In this document: positions 41,879 to 49,394 of the stretch, piece after piece
Numbering within the stretch: the first letter of the stretch is position 1
Layout of the letters: each line of letters starts with the position of its first letter
Assembly (NCBI GenBank): GCA_019748055.1
Contig: JAIEQC010000015.1
Span: forward strand, 1-64,000
Length of the DNA stretch: 64,000 nt
Reading direction: 5' to 3'
From: Caulobacteraceae bacterium
GTDB lineage: Bacteria > Pseudomonadota > Alphaproteobacteria > Caulobacterales > Caulobacteraceae
Position numbers and translations under genes: made by a program
The notes under the pieces: generated by a model
The model's database searches: none
Seen by the model: the letters and a program-made list of their open reading frames with translations, nothing else
Told to the model about the DNA's origin: nothing

Positions 41879-42310
41879 ATGGCCTTCGGATCTTCCTCGA
41901 TGCGAGGCGTCCTCATCGCAGCGGCGCTGACGGTCGGCGCGGCTTTGCCCGGCGCGGCTCTGGCCCAGTCCCAACCCCTGTCCGTCGAGATCGACCAGTC
42001 GGCCCGCATCCAGCTGCGCGGCCAGGCCGGCTCCGTGATCGTCGGCAATCCGGCCATCGCCGACGTGACTGTGGTCGACGCCAACACCCTGTTCGTGACC
42101 GGCAAGGGCTATGGCGTGACCGAGGTCGTGGTGGTCGACGGTCTCGGACGCACCCTGTTCCAGGGCCAGGTCGTGGTCGCCGGCGGCGACACGGGCCGCG
42201 TCCGCGTCTGGCGCGGCGCCCAGGTGACTGAGATGGCCTGCGCCGCCTCCTGCGCGCCGACGCTTCGCTCGGCTTCGGATGGCGCGGCGGCTTCCGCTCC
42301 CTCCAACTGA
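41879..42310 (+). CDS. Stand-alone pilus-formation N-terminal-domain protein
   Basis: The product is 143 residues. A signal peptide (to AALAQ) precedes a domain reading SARIQLRGQAGSVIVGNPAIADVTVVD, then TLFVTGKGYGVTEVVVVDG. This is the same domain as at the start of the CpaC secretin. Such small proteins accompany tad loci and may plug or extend the secretin. The C-terminus has ACAASCAPT, a possible disulfide. It leads the plus-strand tadE/F group. Confidence 0.8.
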   Translation: MAFGSSSMRGVLIAAALTVGAALPGAALAQSQPLSVEIDQSARIQLRGQAGSVIVGNPAIADVTVVDANTLFVTGKGYGVTEVVVVDGLGRTLFQGQVVVAGGDTGRVRVWRGAQVTEMACAASCAPTLRSASDGAAASAPSN

Positions 42311-42317
42311 GGCCGTC

Positions 42318-42848
42318 GTGCGCCGGCGGCCGTTCCACCGATATTTGAACGCCCGCCGCCCGCGTGAGGGCGCCGCGGCGATCGAGTTCGGCATGATCGC
42401 CCTGCCCTTCCTCTTCATGCTGTTCGCCATCGCCGAGATCGCCTTCGTCTTCGTGCTGGATTCGGTGCTCGAAAACGCCGTGGTCGAGACGGGCCGACTT
42501 GTGCGCACCGGCCAGGCGTCGGCCCAAGGCTTTACGGCCGACACCTTCAAGGAGCGGATGTGCGCGCGGATGAACATCTTCGCGGCCGGCTGTCTGTCCA
42601 AGGTGCACGTCGACGTCCGCGCCGTCGGGACATTCGCCAATCTGACGCCGCCGGATCCCCTGCAAGGCGGCGGCTTTTCGGCGGCGGGCCTGAACTATCA
42701 GAACGGCGCGCCCGGCAGCCTTATGCTGGCTCGGGCCTGGTATCGGCACACCCTGTTCACGCCGTTCCTGGCGCAGGGGCTGGCGCGCGGCGGATCCGAC
42801 AGCTGGCTGATGGCTTCCACATCATTCCAGAATGAGCCGTGGAACTGA
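42318..42848 (+). CDS. tadE: TadE-like minor pseudopilin
   Basis: The product is 176 residues. A basic N-terminus is followed by EGAAAIEFGMIALPFLFMLF, the TadE prepilin-like motif and membrane helix, and a periplasmic domain with two cysteines (MCARMNIFAAGC). A GTG at 42318 with GAGG upstream, seven bases after the previous stop, is chosen; the longer open frame overlaps the preceding gene. It is cleaved by CpaA and needed for pilus assembly. Confidence 0.85.
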   Translation: MRRRPFHRYLNARRPREGAAAIEFGMIALPFLFMLFAIAEIAFVFVLDSVLENAVVETGRLVRTGQASAQGFTADTFKERMCARMNIFAAGCLSKVHVDVRAVGTFANLTPPDPLQGGGFSAAGLNYQNGAPGSLMLARAWYRHTLFTPFLAQGLARGGSDSWLMASTSFQNEPWN

Positions 42849-43393
42849 TGACCGGCGCGACGAAAGGCGGGCTGTTCCGGCGTCTGCGGCGCGACCGGCG
42901 CGGTGTGTCGGCCGTTGAGTTCGCCATGCTGGCCCCGGTCATGGTCGGGATGTATTTCGGCCTGGCGGAGTTCTGTCAGGGCTTCATGGCCCAGAAGCGG
43001 GCGGGGCATTCCGCCGCCATCGTCGCCGACCTGATCACGCAGCGGAAGGCGGTCACGGGCGCGGAGCTGGACGACCTGTTTCAGGTCGGAACCCAGATCA
43101 TGAAGCCTTTCTCGGCGACGACGCTGAAGATCCGTGCGTCCAGCGTGACGCGGGGAAACGACGACGTGAACCGGGTCGACTGGAGCCGAGGGCTCGGGCT
43201 CACCGCGCGGGCCGTGGGCTCGACGGTCGCCTTGCCGACGGGGCTCGTCGAGCGGGGCCAGACGGTGATTTTCACCGAGACGACCTACGACTATGACTCG
43301 CCGGTGGACTATTTCATGCCGGGGATCACCCGTTTCTCGCACAGCTTCTATATGAGGCCGCGCGAGGTGGAGAAGGTCGGCTACACGCCCTGA
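42848..43393 (+). CDS. TadE/TadF-like minor pseudopilin
   Basis: The product is 181 residues. RRDRRGVSAVEFAMLAPVMVG gives the pseudopilin motif and helix. The ATG at 42848 overlaps the tadE stop by one base; a GTG at 42839 is the alternative. The periplasmic part (TQIMKPFSATTLKIRASSV; TTYDYDSPVDYFMPG) resembles TadE/G-type proteins. Its 3' end overlaps the convergent pabB by 13 bases. Confidence 0.82.
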   Translation: MTGATKGGLFRRLRRDRRGVSAVEFAMLAPVMVGMYFGLAEFCQGFMAQKRAGHSAAIVADLITQRKAVTGAELDDLFQVGTQIMKPFSATTLKIRASSVTRGNDDVNRVDWSRGLGLTARAVGSTVALPTGLVERGQTVIFTETTYDYDSPVDYFMPGITRFSHSFYMRPREVEKVGYTP

Positions 43394-44679
43394 TCGCCTG
43401 CCAGGGCCGACTTCAGCGCGGCGATCTTGGCGTCGGTTTCTTCCAGTTCGGCGCGGGGATCGCTGTCGGCGGTGACGCCGGCGCCGGCGAGCGTGCGCCA
43501 GCGCCAGACGGCGTCCCGACGTTCGAAGGCGACGGTCCGGATCAGGACGGAGGCGGTGAAGCGATCTTCCTCCGCCAGAAATAGCGAGCCGCACCAGGCG
43601 CCGCGCGGGTCCTCATGCCCGGCGATGACCTTAATGGCCTGATGTTTGGGCGCACCGGTGATCGAGCCCGGCGGGAAGGCCGCGCTCATGACTTCGGCCG
43701 GCCCCGCGCCAGGGGTCAGCCCACCCGTCACGGTCGAGACGAGGTGGTGGACCGTCGGGTGGGCCTCCAGCTCGAAGAGGCGATCGACGCGCACCGACCC
43801 GGGGACGCAGGCGCGGGCCAGGTCGTTGCGCATCAGGTCGACGATCATGAGGTTCTCAGCCCGGTCCTTGGCGCTGGCCTGAAGGTCGGCGGCCAAGGCC
43901 GCGTCGCGGGCGGGGTCCGGATCGCGGGGGCGGGTGCCCTTGATGGGGCGGGTTTCGACCCGACCCGTCGTCCGGTCCAGCGTCAGGAAAAGCTCGGGCG
44001 AGTTCGAGACCAGGGCGCGGTCGCCCATCCGCCAGAAGCCGCCGTAGGCCGAGGCGCGGTCGGACAGGCGGGCGAAGGCGTCCCACGGGTCGGCGCCGTC
44101 GCGCAGGGCTCCGGACCAGGCGCGGGCGACGTTGGCCTGGAAGAGCTCGCCCGCCGCGATCCGGGCGACGACGTCGGCCACCGCGGCTTCGTAGGCCGAG
44201 CCGGGGGCTTCGGCGGGAAAGGCGTCGGAGGGCGGCTCCGGGGGAGGGGCCACGACCGCGTGGTCGAGCCAGCCGGCCGCGACGGCGGAGGCCGCCTCGG
44301 CGGCGGCAGCGGCGTCGCCGCGTCCCACGGCGACGGCGGTCCCGTCGGGGCGGACCTCGATCATGGCCGGGTAGCGGGCGAGGATCAGGTCCGGCCAGTC
44401 GCCGCGCGGGCCGACGGCCGGGCGGGCGCCAAGGTCGTAGGAGGCGAGGCCGACGACGCCGCAGGACCAGAGGGGATCGGCCAGGTGGGCGAAGGGGGCC
44501 GCGTCTTCGACGGGGCCGGAGAAGGTCAGGTCCGGGTCGGCGCCGATCAGGCTGCGGCCGCCGCCAGGCGGGGCGGTCAGGACCAGGGCGCCGGGGCGAT
44601 CACGCAGGCCGGCGGCGACCGCCGGGGCGGCGATGCGGCCCAGCGGGCGGTCGTGTCTCGCGGCGAAGGGCGCGCTCAC
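43381..44679 (-). CDS. pabB: Aminodeoxychorismate synthase component I
   Basis: The product is 432 residues of the chorismate-binding family. Signature blocks are ELFQANVARAWSG, SNSPELFL, RPIKGTRPRD (active-site lysine), LMRNDLARAC and PPGSITGAPK. It makes 4-amino-4-deoxychorismate for folate synthesis, using ammonia from a PabA subunit. The PIKGT motif separates it from anthranilate synthase. It overlaps the phosphatase gene by four bases; the pabA partner is not adjacent. Confidence 0.88.
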   Translation of the reverse strand: MSAPFAARHDRPLGRIAAPAVAAGLRDRPGALVLTAPPGGGRSLIGADPDLTFSGPVEDAAPFAHLADPLWSCGVVGLASYDLGARPAVGPRGDWPDLILARYPAMIEVRPDGTAVAVGRGDAAAAAEAASAVAAGWLDHAVVAPPPEPPSDAFPAEAPGSAYEAAVADVVARIAAGELFQANVARAWSGALRDGADPWDAFARLSDRASAYGGFWRMGDRALVSNSPELFLTLDRTTGRVETRPIKGTRPRDPDPARDAALAADLQASAKDRAENLMIVDLMRNDLARACVPGSVRVDRLFELEAHPTVHHLVSTVTGGLTPGAGPAEVMSAAFPPGSITGAPKHQAIKVIAGHEDPRGAWCGSLFLAEEDRFTASVLIRTVAFERRDAVWRWRTLAGAGVTADSDPRAELEETDAKIAALKSALAGDQGV

Positions 44680-45452
44680 GCCGCCAGTCGCTCCACGATT
44701 CGGTCGCGAAGGCTCGCGTCCACGCCCAGCGCCCGTTCGAGATAGGCGTCCAGCGTGCCGTGCTCGGCCTCGATGGTGCGGAAGGCGACGTCGAGGAAGT
44801 CGGGCTCGACGCCCAGGAAGGCCACGACCGCGCCGTGCGAGGCGGTGCGGCCGGTCATGGCGTGGAGCTGGCGGGCGATGTCCGGGGCGCGGGCCTCGAG
44901 ATCCACGGCCCGGTTGGTCAGGAGGTAGTCCTCGATCATGTCGTCGCGCGAGACGCCGAGCAGATGGTGCGTCAGGGCCGCCAGAAGTCCGGTGCGGTCC
45001 TTGCCGGCGGCGCAGTGGATCAGGACGGGGCCGTCGGTCTGGCCCAGGGTTCGGAAGTAGCGGGCGAAGAGGTCGAGGTGGGGCGGCTCGAAGGGCAGGC
45101 GGCGATAGGCGTCGTGCATGAAGGCGCGGCCGCTGTCTTCGGTCAGGTCGGCGGTCTTCAGGAAGGTGATGTGGGGCGCCTCGCCGCCGTCGTCGTGGTC
45201 GCTCTCGATCACCGCGCAGGCCGAGGCGGCGGGACGACGGGAGGGCTGATGGCGGCGCTCGCCTGGGCGGCGCAGGTCGACGACGGTGGCGAGGCCCAGG
45301 GCGGCGATGCGGTCGAGGTCCGCTTCGGTGGCCCGGGCGTGGTGGGCCGAGCGGTAGAGACGGCCCGGGCGGACGCGACGGCCGGCGGCGGTCGCGTAGT
45401 CGCCGTAGTCGCGAAAATTGTCGACGGCGTCGAAGGGGAGGAGGCGGCTCAT
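44676..45452 (-). CDS. Tyrosine-specific protein phosphatase (DSP/PTP-like)
   Basis: The product is 258 residues. The P-loop is LIHCAAGKDRTGLL, the HCx5R active site with GKDRTG as in bacterial Tyr/Ser phosphatases of the LipA/PtpB type. NFRDYGDY at the N-terminus and GRLYRSAHHA fit that family. It dephosphorylates phosphotyrosine proteins or phosphoinositides. It precedes pabB on one transcript, without a clear functional link. Confidence 0.85.
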   Translation of the reverse strand: MSRLLPFDAVDNFRDYGDYATAAGRRVRPGRLYRSAHHARATEADLDRIAALGLATVVDLRRPGERRHQPSRRPAASACAVIESDHDDGGEAPHITFLKTADLTEDSGRAFMHDAYRRLPFEPPHLDLFARYFRTLGQTDGPVLIHCAAGKDRTGLLAALTHHLLGVSRDDMIEDYLLTNRAVDLEARAPDIARQLHAMTGRTASHGAVVAFLGVEPDFLDVAFRTIEAEHGTLDAYLERALGVDASLRDRIVERLAA

Positions 45453-45484
45453 GCCCCTCCCCTTCTCACGATCCGACGTTCTCG

Positions 45485-45802
45485 TCAGTCGGATTTCGGA
45501 CGGGCTGCGGCGTGCAGGGCGTTCACCGCGTCGAGATAGCGCAGGAAGGCCGCCCGGCCGTCCTCGGTCAGTTGCGCCTCGGTCAGGGGCTTGCGGCCGA
45601 CGAAGCGTTTGGTGACCTCGACGAAGCCCGCCTCCTCCAGCTTGCGTAGATGGACGGAGAGGTTGCCGTCGGTGGTCTGGAGCCGGGTCTTCAATTCCCC
45701 GAAGTCGGCCGAACCGGCCCCCGACAGATAGGCCATGATGCCGAGCCGAACGCGGCCGTGGATGACCTCGTCGATGCGGTTGATGTCGAAGTCGTCGGCC
45801 AT
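45485..45802 (-). CDS. Winged-helix transcription regulator
   Basis: The product is 105 residues. RLGIMAYLSGAGSADFGELKTRL, then DGNLSVHLRKLEEAGFVEVTKRFVGRKP, is the winged-helix of the HTH_27/ArsR-like class, which lacks metal-binding cysteines here. It starts two bases after the membrane-protein gene ends, so the two are co-transcribed and the membrane protein is its probable partner. The ACTTT-N7-AAAGT palindrome at 46474 is its likely operator. Confidence 0.82.
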   Translation of the reverse strand: MADDFDINRIDEVIHGRVRLGIMAYLSGAGSADFGELKTRLQTTDGNLSVHLRKLEEAGFVEVTKRFVGRKPLTEAQLTEDGRAAFLRYLDAVNALHAAARPKSD

Positions 45803-45804
45803 GC

Positions 45805-46431
45805 TCAGACGACCTCCGCCGGCTCCTGCCGGACCAGGATCAGGCCGGGGACCAGGGCGAAGGCGAACAGGCCGGCGGCATAGGCGAGCCAGATCCAGTC
45901 GGTGTTGACCAGAAAGGCCAGGGCCGGAGCGGCCGCCCATGCGCCGATGGCGAGGTTCCACTGCCACCGCGCCTTGGACATGGCGGCGGACACGGCCCAA
46001 CCCGAGCCGTAGGCGGCGAAGATCATCGACGGAAAGAGGAAGGTCAGGATCGGGTTCTGGGTGCGCCAGGAAATGACGGCGATCGAGATCGACATGACGA
46101 AGATCAGCAGGCCGACCCCCATCCAGGCGGCGCCGACGGCCTGATTGACCAGGCTGGCGGCGCCCGGTCGACCCTTGCTGCGGCCGATGAGGAAGACCAG
46201 ACAGGCGGAGAACAGGGCCATCGCGCCCACCCAGATCACGGCATAGGCGACGGGCGCGACGCTGAGCACGTCGATCTGGATCAGCCAGTGGATCACCGAG
46301 GCGAGGCCGAAGATCAGGCCGGCGGCGATCAGGATGCCGCCGCCGATCAGGGGCGTGCGACGCCCCTCTTCCGCAAGGGCTTTGATGTAGGCGATCTCGT
46401 CCTTCATGGACCGAATGTCGTCCTGGGTCAT
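45805..46431 (-). CDS. Membrane protein co-transcribed with a winged-helix regulator
   Basis: The product is 208 residues with a cytoplasmic N-terminus (TQDDIRSMKDEIAYIKALAE) and about six membrane helices. GAAGGA precedes the ATG at 46431. The pairing with a small winged-helix regulator is common in alphaproteobacteria; the transported or sensed species is unknown. The promoter and operator lie at 46461-46490. Confidence 0.7.
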   Translation of the reverse strand: MTQDDIRSMKDEIAYIKALAEEGRRTPLIGGGILIAAGLIFGLASVIHWLIQIDVLSVAPVAYAVIWVGAMALFSACLVFLIGRSKGRPGAASLVNQAVGAAWMGVGLLIFVMSISIAVISWRTQNPILTFLFPSMIFAAYGSGWAVSAAMSKARWQWNLAIGAWAAAPALAFLVNTDWIWLAYAAGLFAFALVPGLILVRQEPAEVV

Positions 46432-46460
46432 GGCGTGTCCTTCCGCGATGCGATGACCCG

Positions 46461-46490
46461 AACCTAGCAGGATACTTTGTGTTGTAAAGT
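46461..46490 (-). promoter_or_regulatory. Promoter with overlapping ACTTT-N7-AAAGT operator
   Basis: On the minus strand TTTACA (46488-46483) and GCTAGGTT (46468-46461) have 14 bases between them, close to the Caulobacter housekeeping form. The palindrome ACTTT/AAAGT (46474-46478 and 46486-46490) with seven bases between overlaps the -35. A repressor bound there would block this promoter, so autoregulation by the winged-helix protein is likely. Confidence 0.55.
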
Positions 46491-46498
46491 GCTTTTCG

Positions 46499-46684
46499 CT
46501 AATCTTGGGCGGACTCCTCCGCGACCGGGAGTCGGGGGCTGATGTACCAGCCTTCCCGCTGCCGTTCAGCGACCGCGGCACGGACGTCTTCGACGCGCTC
46601 CCAGAGCAAGGTGTGCAGCCTTGCCAGTTCGGCCGCGTCGTCGGGCGAAGGCTTCGGAGGGCGTGGAGATTTGGGTCGGGACAA
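46499..46684 (-). CDS. Small hypothetical protein (61 residues)
   Basis: The product is Pro/Lys-rich at the start (SRPKSPRPPKPSPDD) and then helical (ELARLHTLLWERVEDVRAAVAERQREG). A TTG start at 46684 has AAGGAGA seven bases upstream, a near-perfect ribosome binding site, which is the main reason to accept it. There is no recognised domain. It lies upstream of, and in the same direction as, the regulator operon but before that operon's promoter. Confidence 0.5.
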   Translation of the reverse strand: MSRPKSPRPPKPSPDDAAELARLHTLLWERVEDVRAAVAERQREGWYISPRLPVAEESAQD

Positions 46685-46764
46685 GGGAAGTCTCCTTCAG
46701 GTTTCGGGGTCCGGCGGGCGAGCCGAAGCCCTCCGTCGTTTTCACGCGGAGTTGGGGAGGGCGG

Positions 46765-46834
46765 GCGGAGCGCCGGGCCTTCGCCCGGATGCTGTGTGTT
46801 GTGTTACCGTTTCGACGAAGGCAGGGCGCTCCGC
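46765..46834 (+). repeat. Long-range stem-loop with an inner hairpin
   Basis: GCGGAGCGCC (46765-46774) is exactly complementary to GGCGCTCCGC (46825-46834). The 50-base interval includes an inner CCGGGC/GCCCGG hairpin with a CTTC loop (46773-46788) that competes for two bases of the outer stem. This could be a structured RNA or a switchable leader. Confidence 0.4.
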
Positions 46835-46993
46835 GCGGCTCGTCTGATCAGGAGCTGTCCGAGGTGGCCGGAACCACCGCATAGGGCCGCTGCTTGGCGA
46901 CTAACGGACGCGCACCTGGCGGGCGGGCGGGAGACTTGCGAACCCCGGACCCGGACGCGCGCCTTCCCGTGACGCGCCATGATGCCTTGTTGG

Positions 46994-47033
46994 GCCCTAC
47001 CGCTCGCGCCGCGGGCGCTCGCTGCTTGAGGGC
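46994..47033 (+). repeat. Dispersed hairpin repeat, divergent single copy
   Basis: The segment runs from GCCCT to AGGGC with GCTCGCTGCTTGAGGGC at its end, matching the tandem units at 57441-57534. Its central stem is GCGCC/GGCGC around GCG, where the other copies have GCGAC/GTCGC. The paired positions have changed together. Confidence 0.65.
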
Positions 47034-47288
47034 AGGAGGACCGCGGAACGCCCGACAGGGCCGAAGCACCGGCCTCCCGTGACGATGAAACGTCCCGGTC
47101 GGCCCCCGCTCGAACCGCTCCCGCCGCGACAAGCTCGCAAGGCCTTGCGCCCTCCCCCGCGACGGAACCCCCAGATGCTGCATCACACCCGAACCGACGT
47201 CGGAAAGTCGACGCTGAAAAAACGCACCGCGTTGAAAAGGCGGAGAAAGACCGGAGAAGTCGTCACAACTTGTCGGGTCGAGCCGACG

Positions 47289-47451
47289 CTTTCCTTCCCC
47301 GCTCGCCGGGGAAGGTGGGCGCCGGAGGCGGTCGGATGGGGTGGCTGGTGACGACAGGATTGGTGTTGGACGGTCATCGGACGGGCTGGTGTTTCACCCC
47401 CCATCCGTCAGGCTCCGCCTGCCACCTTCCCCCGCAAGGGGGGAAGGAAAG
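47289..47451. repeat. Pair of inverted REP-like elements
   Basis: Element 1 (47289-47341) and element 2 (47396-47451, opposite orientation) share a TTTCCTTCCCC...GGGGAAGGTGG hairpin followed by a GGCGGA-type segment and CGGATGGGG. Together they form an imperfect 160-base inverted repeat around a 54-base centre. Such paired REPs are mobilised by REP-associated tyrosine transposases in other bacteria; none is in the window. Confidence 0.6.
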
Positions 47452-47454
47452 CGA

Positions 47455-48030
47455 TCACACCCGTTCGCTGAGGCGGATGGCGGTGCGGCAGCCGGCCTTG
47501 ATGACTTCGGACAGCAGGCGGTGAGCCGGAGCCTCACGGCTGCCGGCGGCGACGGCGTGGTCGTGGTGGGCCAGTTCGTCGTCGCGGAACTGCTCGAGCT
47601 CCGCCGCCAGTTCCGGGTCGCGATCGGACAGTTCGGCGATCTGGGCGGCGTAGTGTTTCTCGATCACGCTTTCCACCGCCTCGGTGCAGGCGTGGGCGGC
47701 CTTCTCGCCCAGCAGGGCCGTGCCGGCGCCCAGCGCGCCCGCGGCCAGCCGCCACAAAGGCAGCAGGGCGGTCGGCGCGACGTTCTTTTCAGTCAGCAAC
47801 GCCTCGAACCGCGACAGATGGACCTGCTCATGGGCTTCCATCTCGGTCAGGTCGGCGGCGACCGCGGCCTTGCCGGCGCGGGCCTCGAACACCGCGCGCT
47901 GGGCGCGGTAGATGTGGACGGCGGCATATTCCCCGGCGTGGTCGACGCGCAGGATTTCGGCCAGGCGGCGGTGCGGCTCGCCCGGGCCGGGGCGGGGAAG
48001 CGGGATGGAAGAGTCAGCCTCTGGGGGCAC
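47455..48030 (-). CDS. coq7: 3-demethoxyubiquinol hydroxylase Coq7
   Basis: The product is 191 residues. The di-iron carboxylate ligands are in LRVDHAGEYAAVHIYRAQ, EMEAHEQVHLSRF, TEAVESVIEKHY and FRDDELAHHDHA. It hydroxylates demethoxyubiquinol late in ubiquinone synthesis at the inner membrane. Its start overlaps the dsbB stop region by 17 bases. The stop lies close to the REP element. Confidence 0.93.
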   Translation of the reverse strand: MPPEADSSIPLPRPGPGEPHRRLAEILRVDHAGEYAAVHIYRAQRAVFEARAGKAAVAADLTEMEAHEQVHLSRFEALLTEKNVAPTALLPLWRLAAGALGAGTALLGEKAAHACTEAVESVIEKHYAAQIAELSDRDPELAAELEQFRDDELAHHDHAVAAGSREAPAHRLLSEVIKAGCRTAIRLSERV

Positions 48031-48553
48031 GGGCGTCCTTGGGGCGTTTGGCGGCCAGCAGGCTGAAGATCGCCAGCGCCGCCGAAATGAACGTGTTCCA
48101 CCCTGCCATCGAAAGCCCGGCGAAGCGCCACGTCACGGCGTCGCACAGCACCGGCCGGGAGACCTCGCCGGTGCCCATGGCCAGCGCCGCCAGGGCCTCC
48201 AGGTCGATCTCGCCGCCCCCGCCGGAGCAGGTGGCCGGCAGTTCCCACCACTTCATCTCGCCGCCCGCGTGGTAGCCGGCCGTGATGGCGCCGGTGGTGA
48301 AGACGGCGAACAGCAGGAAGGACGCGACGCGCGGCGTGCCGCGGCTGGCGCGGCTGATCACCGCCCACAGGGTGGCCAGAAGCGCGATGGCGACGGCGCC
48401 CCAATAGACCTCGCGCTGCTTGAGGCAGAGGTTGCAGGGCGCCAGCCCGCCGAACCGCTCGAAGGCATGGGCGGCGCCCAGAAGGGCCAGAGAGGCCGCG
48501 AGCGCAAAGGCGGTCCACCAGCGGGTCAGGAGGCGATAAAGGCCGATCATCAT
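48014..48553 (-). CDS. dsbB: DsbB-family disulfide oxidoreductase
   Basis: The product is 179 residues with four membrane helices. The first periplasmic redox pair is PCNLCLKQRE (CxxC). The second cysteines are in ATCSGGG and PVLCDAV. DsbB reoxidises DsbA and passes electrons to quinone, so the overlap with a ubiquinone-synthesis gene is suggestive. ATG ATG at the start leaves a one-residue ambiguity. Confidence 0.9.
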   Translation of the reverse strand: MMIGLYRLLTRWWTAFALAASLALLGAAHAFERFGGLAPCNLCLKQREVYWGAVAIALLATLWAVISRASRGTPRVASFLLFAVFTTGAITAGYHAGGEMKWWELPATCSGGGGEIDLEALAALAMGTGEVSRPVLCDAVTWRFAGLSMAGWNTFISAALAIFSLLAAKRPKDARAPRG

Positions 48554-48590
48554 GCGGTTCTAGCGCCGCCTTTGGGCCGCGTCGATGCGA

Positions 48591-49235
48591 TCAGGCGCCG
48601 ATCCCGAAGCGCGCCGCCAGCCCCACCGCCCAGCCCGCGCCCAGCCAGAAGCCGGCGGCCACGGTCAGCAGGGCCAAGACCCATCCGGTCGCCACCGCCG
48701 CCCCGCCCACCACGAACAGTCCGTCGCGCTGGATCAGCCCGACCGACAGCAGGGTCAGGGCCACCGACGGCACGGTGTTGGTCATGGGCAGGACGATGGT
48801 CAGGGTGGCCAGGATCATGAAGAAGGCCGCCGCCCGCTCGGCCCAGCCCTCGGCGAACATACGGAGGCGGGGACGCGAGAGGCGCTCGGTCCAGCCCATG
48901 CTCCTGGTGGCGAAGTCGGCCATGCGGTCGAGCCAGGGCTTGGACACCGATCGTTTCAGGATCGCCTCGGGAAGCCAGGGCTCCTGACGTCCCAGGAGCA
49001 TCTGGCCGGCCAGAAGCAGGATGGGGATGCCCACGATCTGGGGCACGCCGTACAGCGCCGGCACCAGACAGGGCACGGCCAGGATCAGGATCATCAGGCC
49101 GAAGGCGCGCTCGTCCAGCCGGTCGCGAATTTCGCGCAGCGTCATGCCGTCGGGCCCGGCGTTCTCCGACAGGCTGCGGATCAGGGCGATGAAGCCCTGG
49201 CCGGCGTCGTCCTGGTGGCGTTCGGGGTCGGTCAT
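48591..49235 (-). CDS. ExoD-like membrane protein
   Basis: The product is 214 residues. LREIRDRLDERAFGLMILILAVPCLVP near residue 32-58 and GIPILLLAGQMLLGRQEPWLP are the ExoD family core, with several membrane helices after. ExoD affects exopolysaccharide production in rhizobia, by an unclear mechanism. It is upstream of dsbB with a 37-base gap and divergent from hppD. Confidence 0.82.
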   Translation of the reverse strand: MTDPERHQDDAGQGFIALIRSLSENAGPDGMTLREIRDRLDERAFGLMILILAVPCLVPALYGVPQIVGIPILLLAGQMLLGRQEPWLPEAILKRSVSKPWLDRMADFATRSMGWTERLSRPRLRMFAEGWAERAAAFFMILATLTIVLPMTNTVPSVALTLLSVGLIQRDGLFVVGGAAVATGWVLALLTVAAGFWLGAGWAVGLAARFGIGA

Positions 49236-49394
49236 GGGCGCTCCGGGCGAGATGCGGCGCGGTTAGCCGATGCGGCGGCGCAAGGCCAGCCGTCGATCAC
49301 ATGGCCGTGGCGCGGCTTGGCTTGCCGGCATTCGGTGACTAGGTTCCGCCGCGAAACCGGCCCCCGAGAGCCGCCCGCTTCAGGAGACGTGACC

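Larger units (their letters stand above)
46685..47454. other. 770-base gene-free, palindrome-rich stretch
   Basis: No ORF here has convincing coding character. It holds, left to right, a large stem-loop (46765-46834), one copy of the dispersed hairpin repeat (46994-47033), and a pair of inverted REP-like elements (47289-47451). The segment 46835-46990 is GC-rich without clear structure. This much non-coding DNA is unusual for the window. An unrecognised structured RNA is possible; tmRNA, RNase P and SRP RNA signatures were looked for by eye and not found. Confidence 0.5.

Noticed and set aside
46750-46870. Resemblance to 6S RNA (GCGCTCCGCG followed by CTGTCCGAG)
   Set aside because: Short similarity only; the usual zapA/5-formyltetrahydrofolate cyclo-ligase neighbours are absent and the full fold cannot be drawn.
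46848-47186. 112-codon minus-strand frame in the palindrome-rich gap
   Set aside because: It runs through the hairpin repeat, is Arg/Pro/Ala-rich, and has no ribosome binding site; treated as non-coding.
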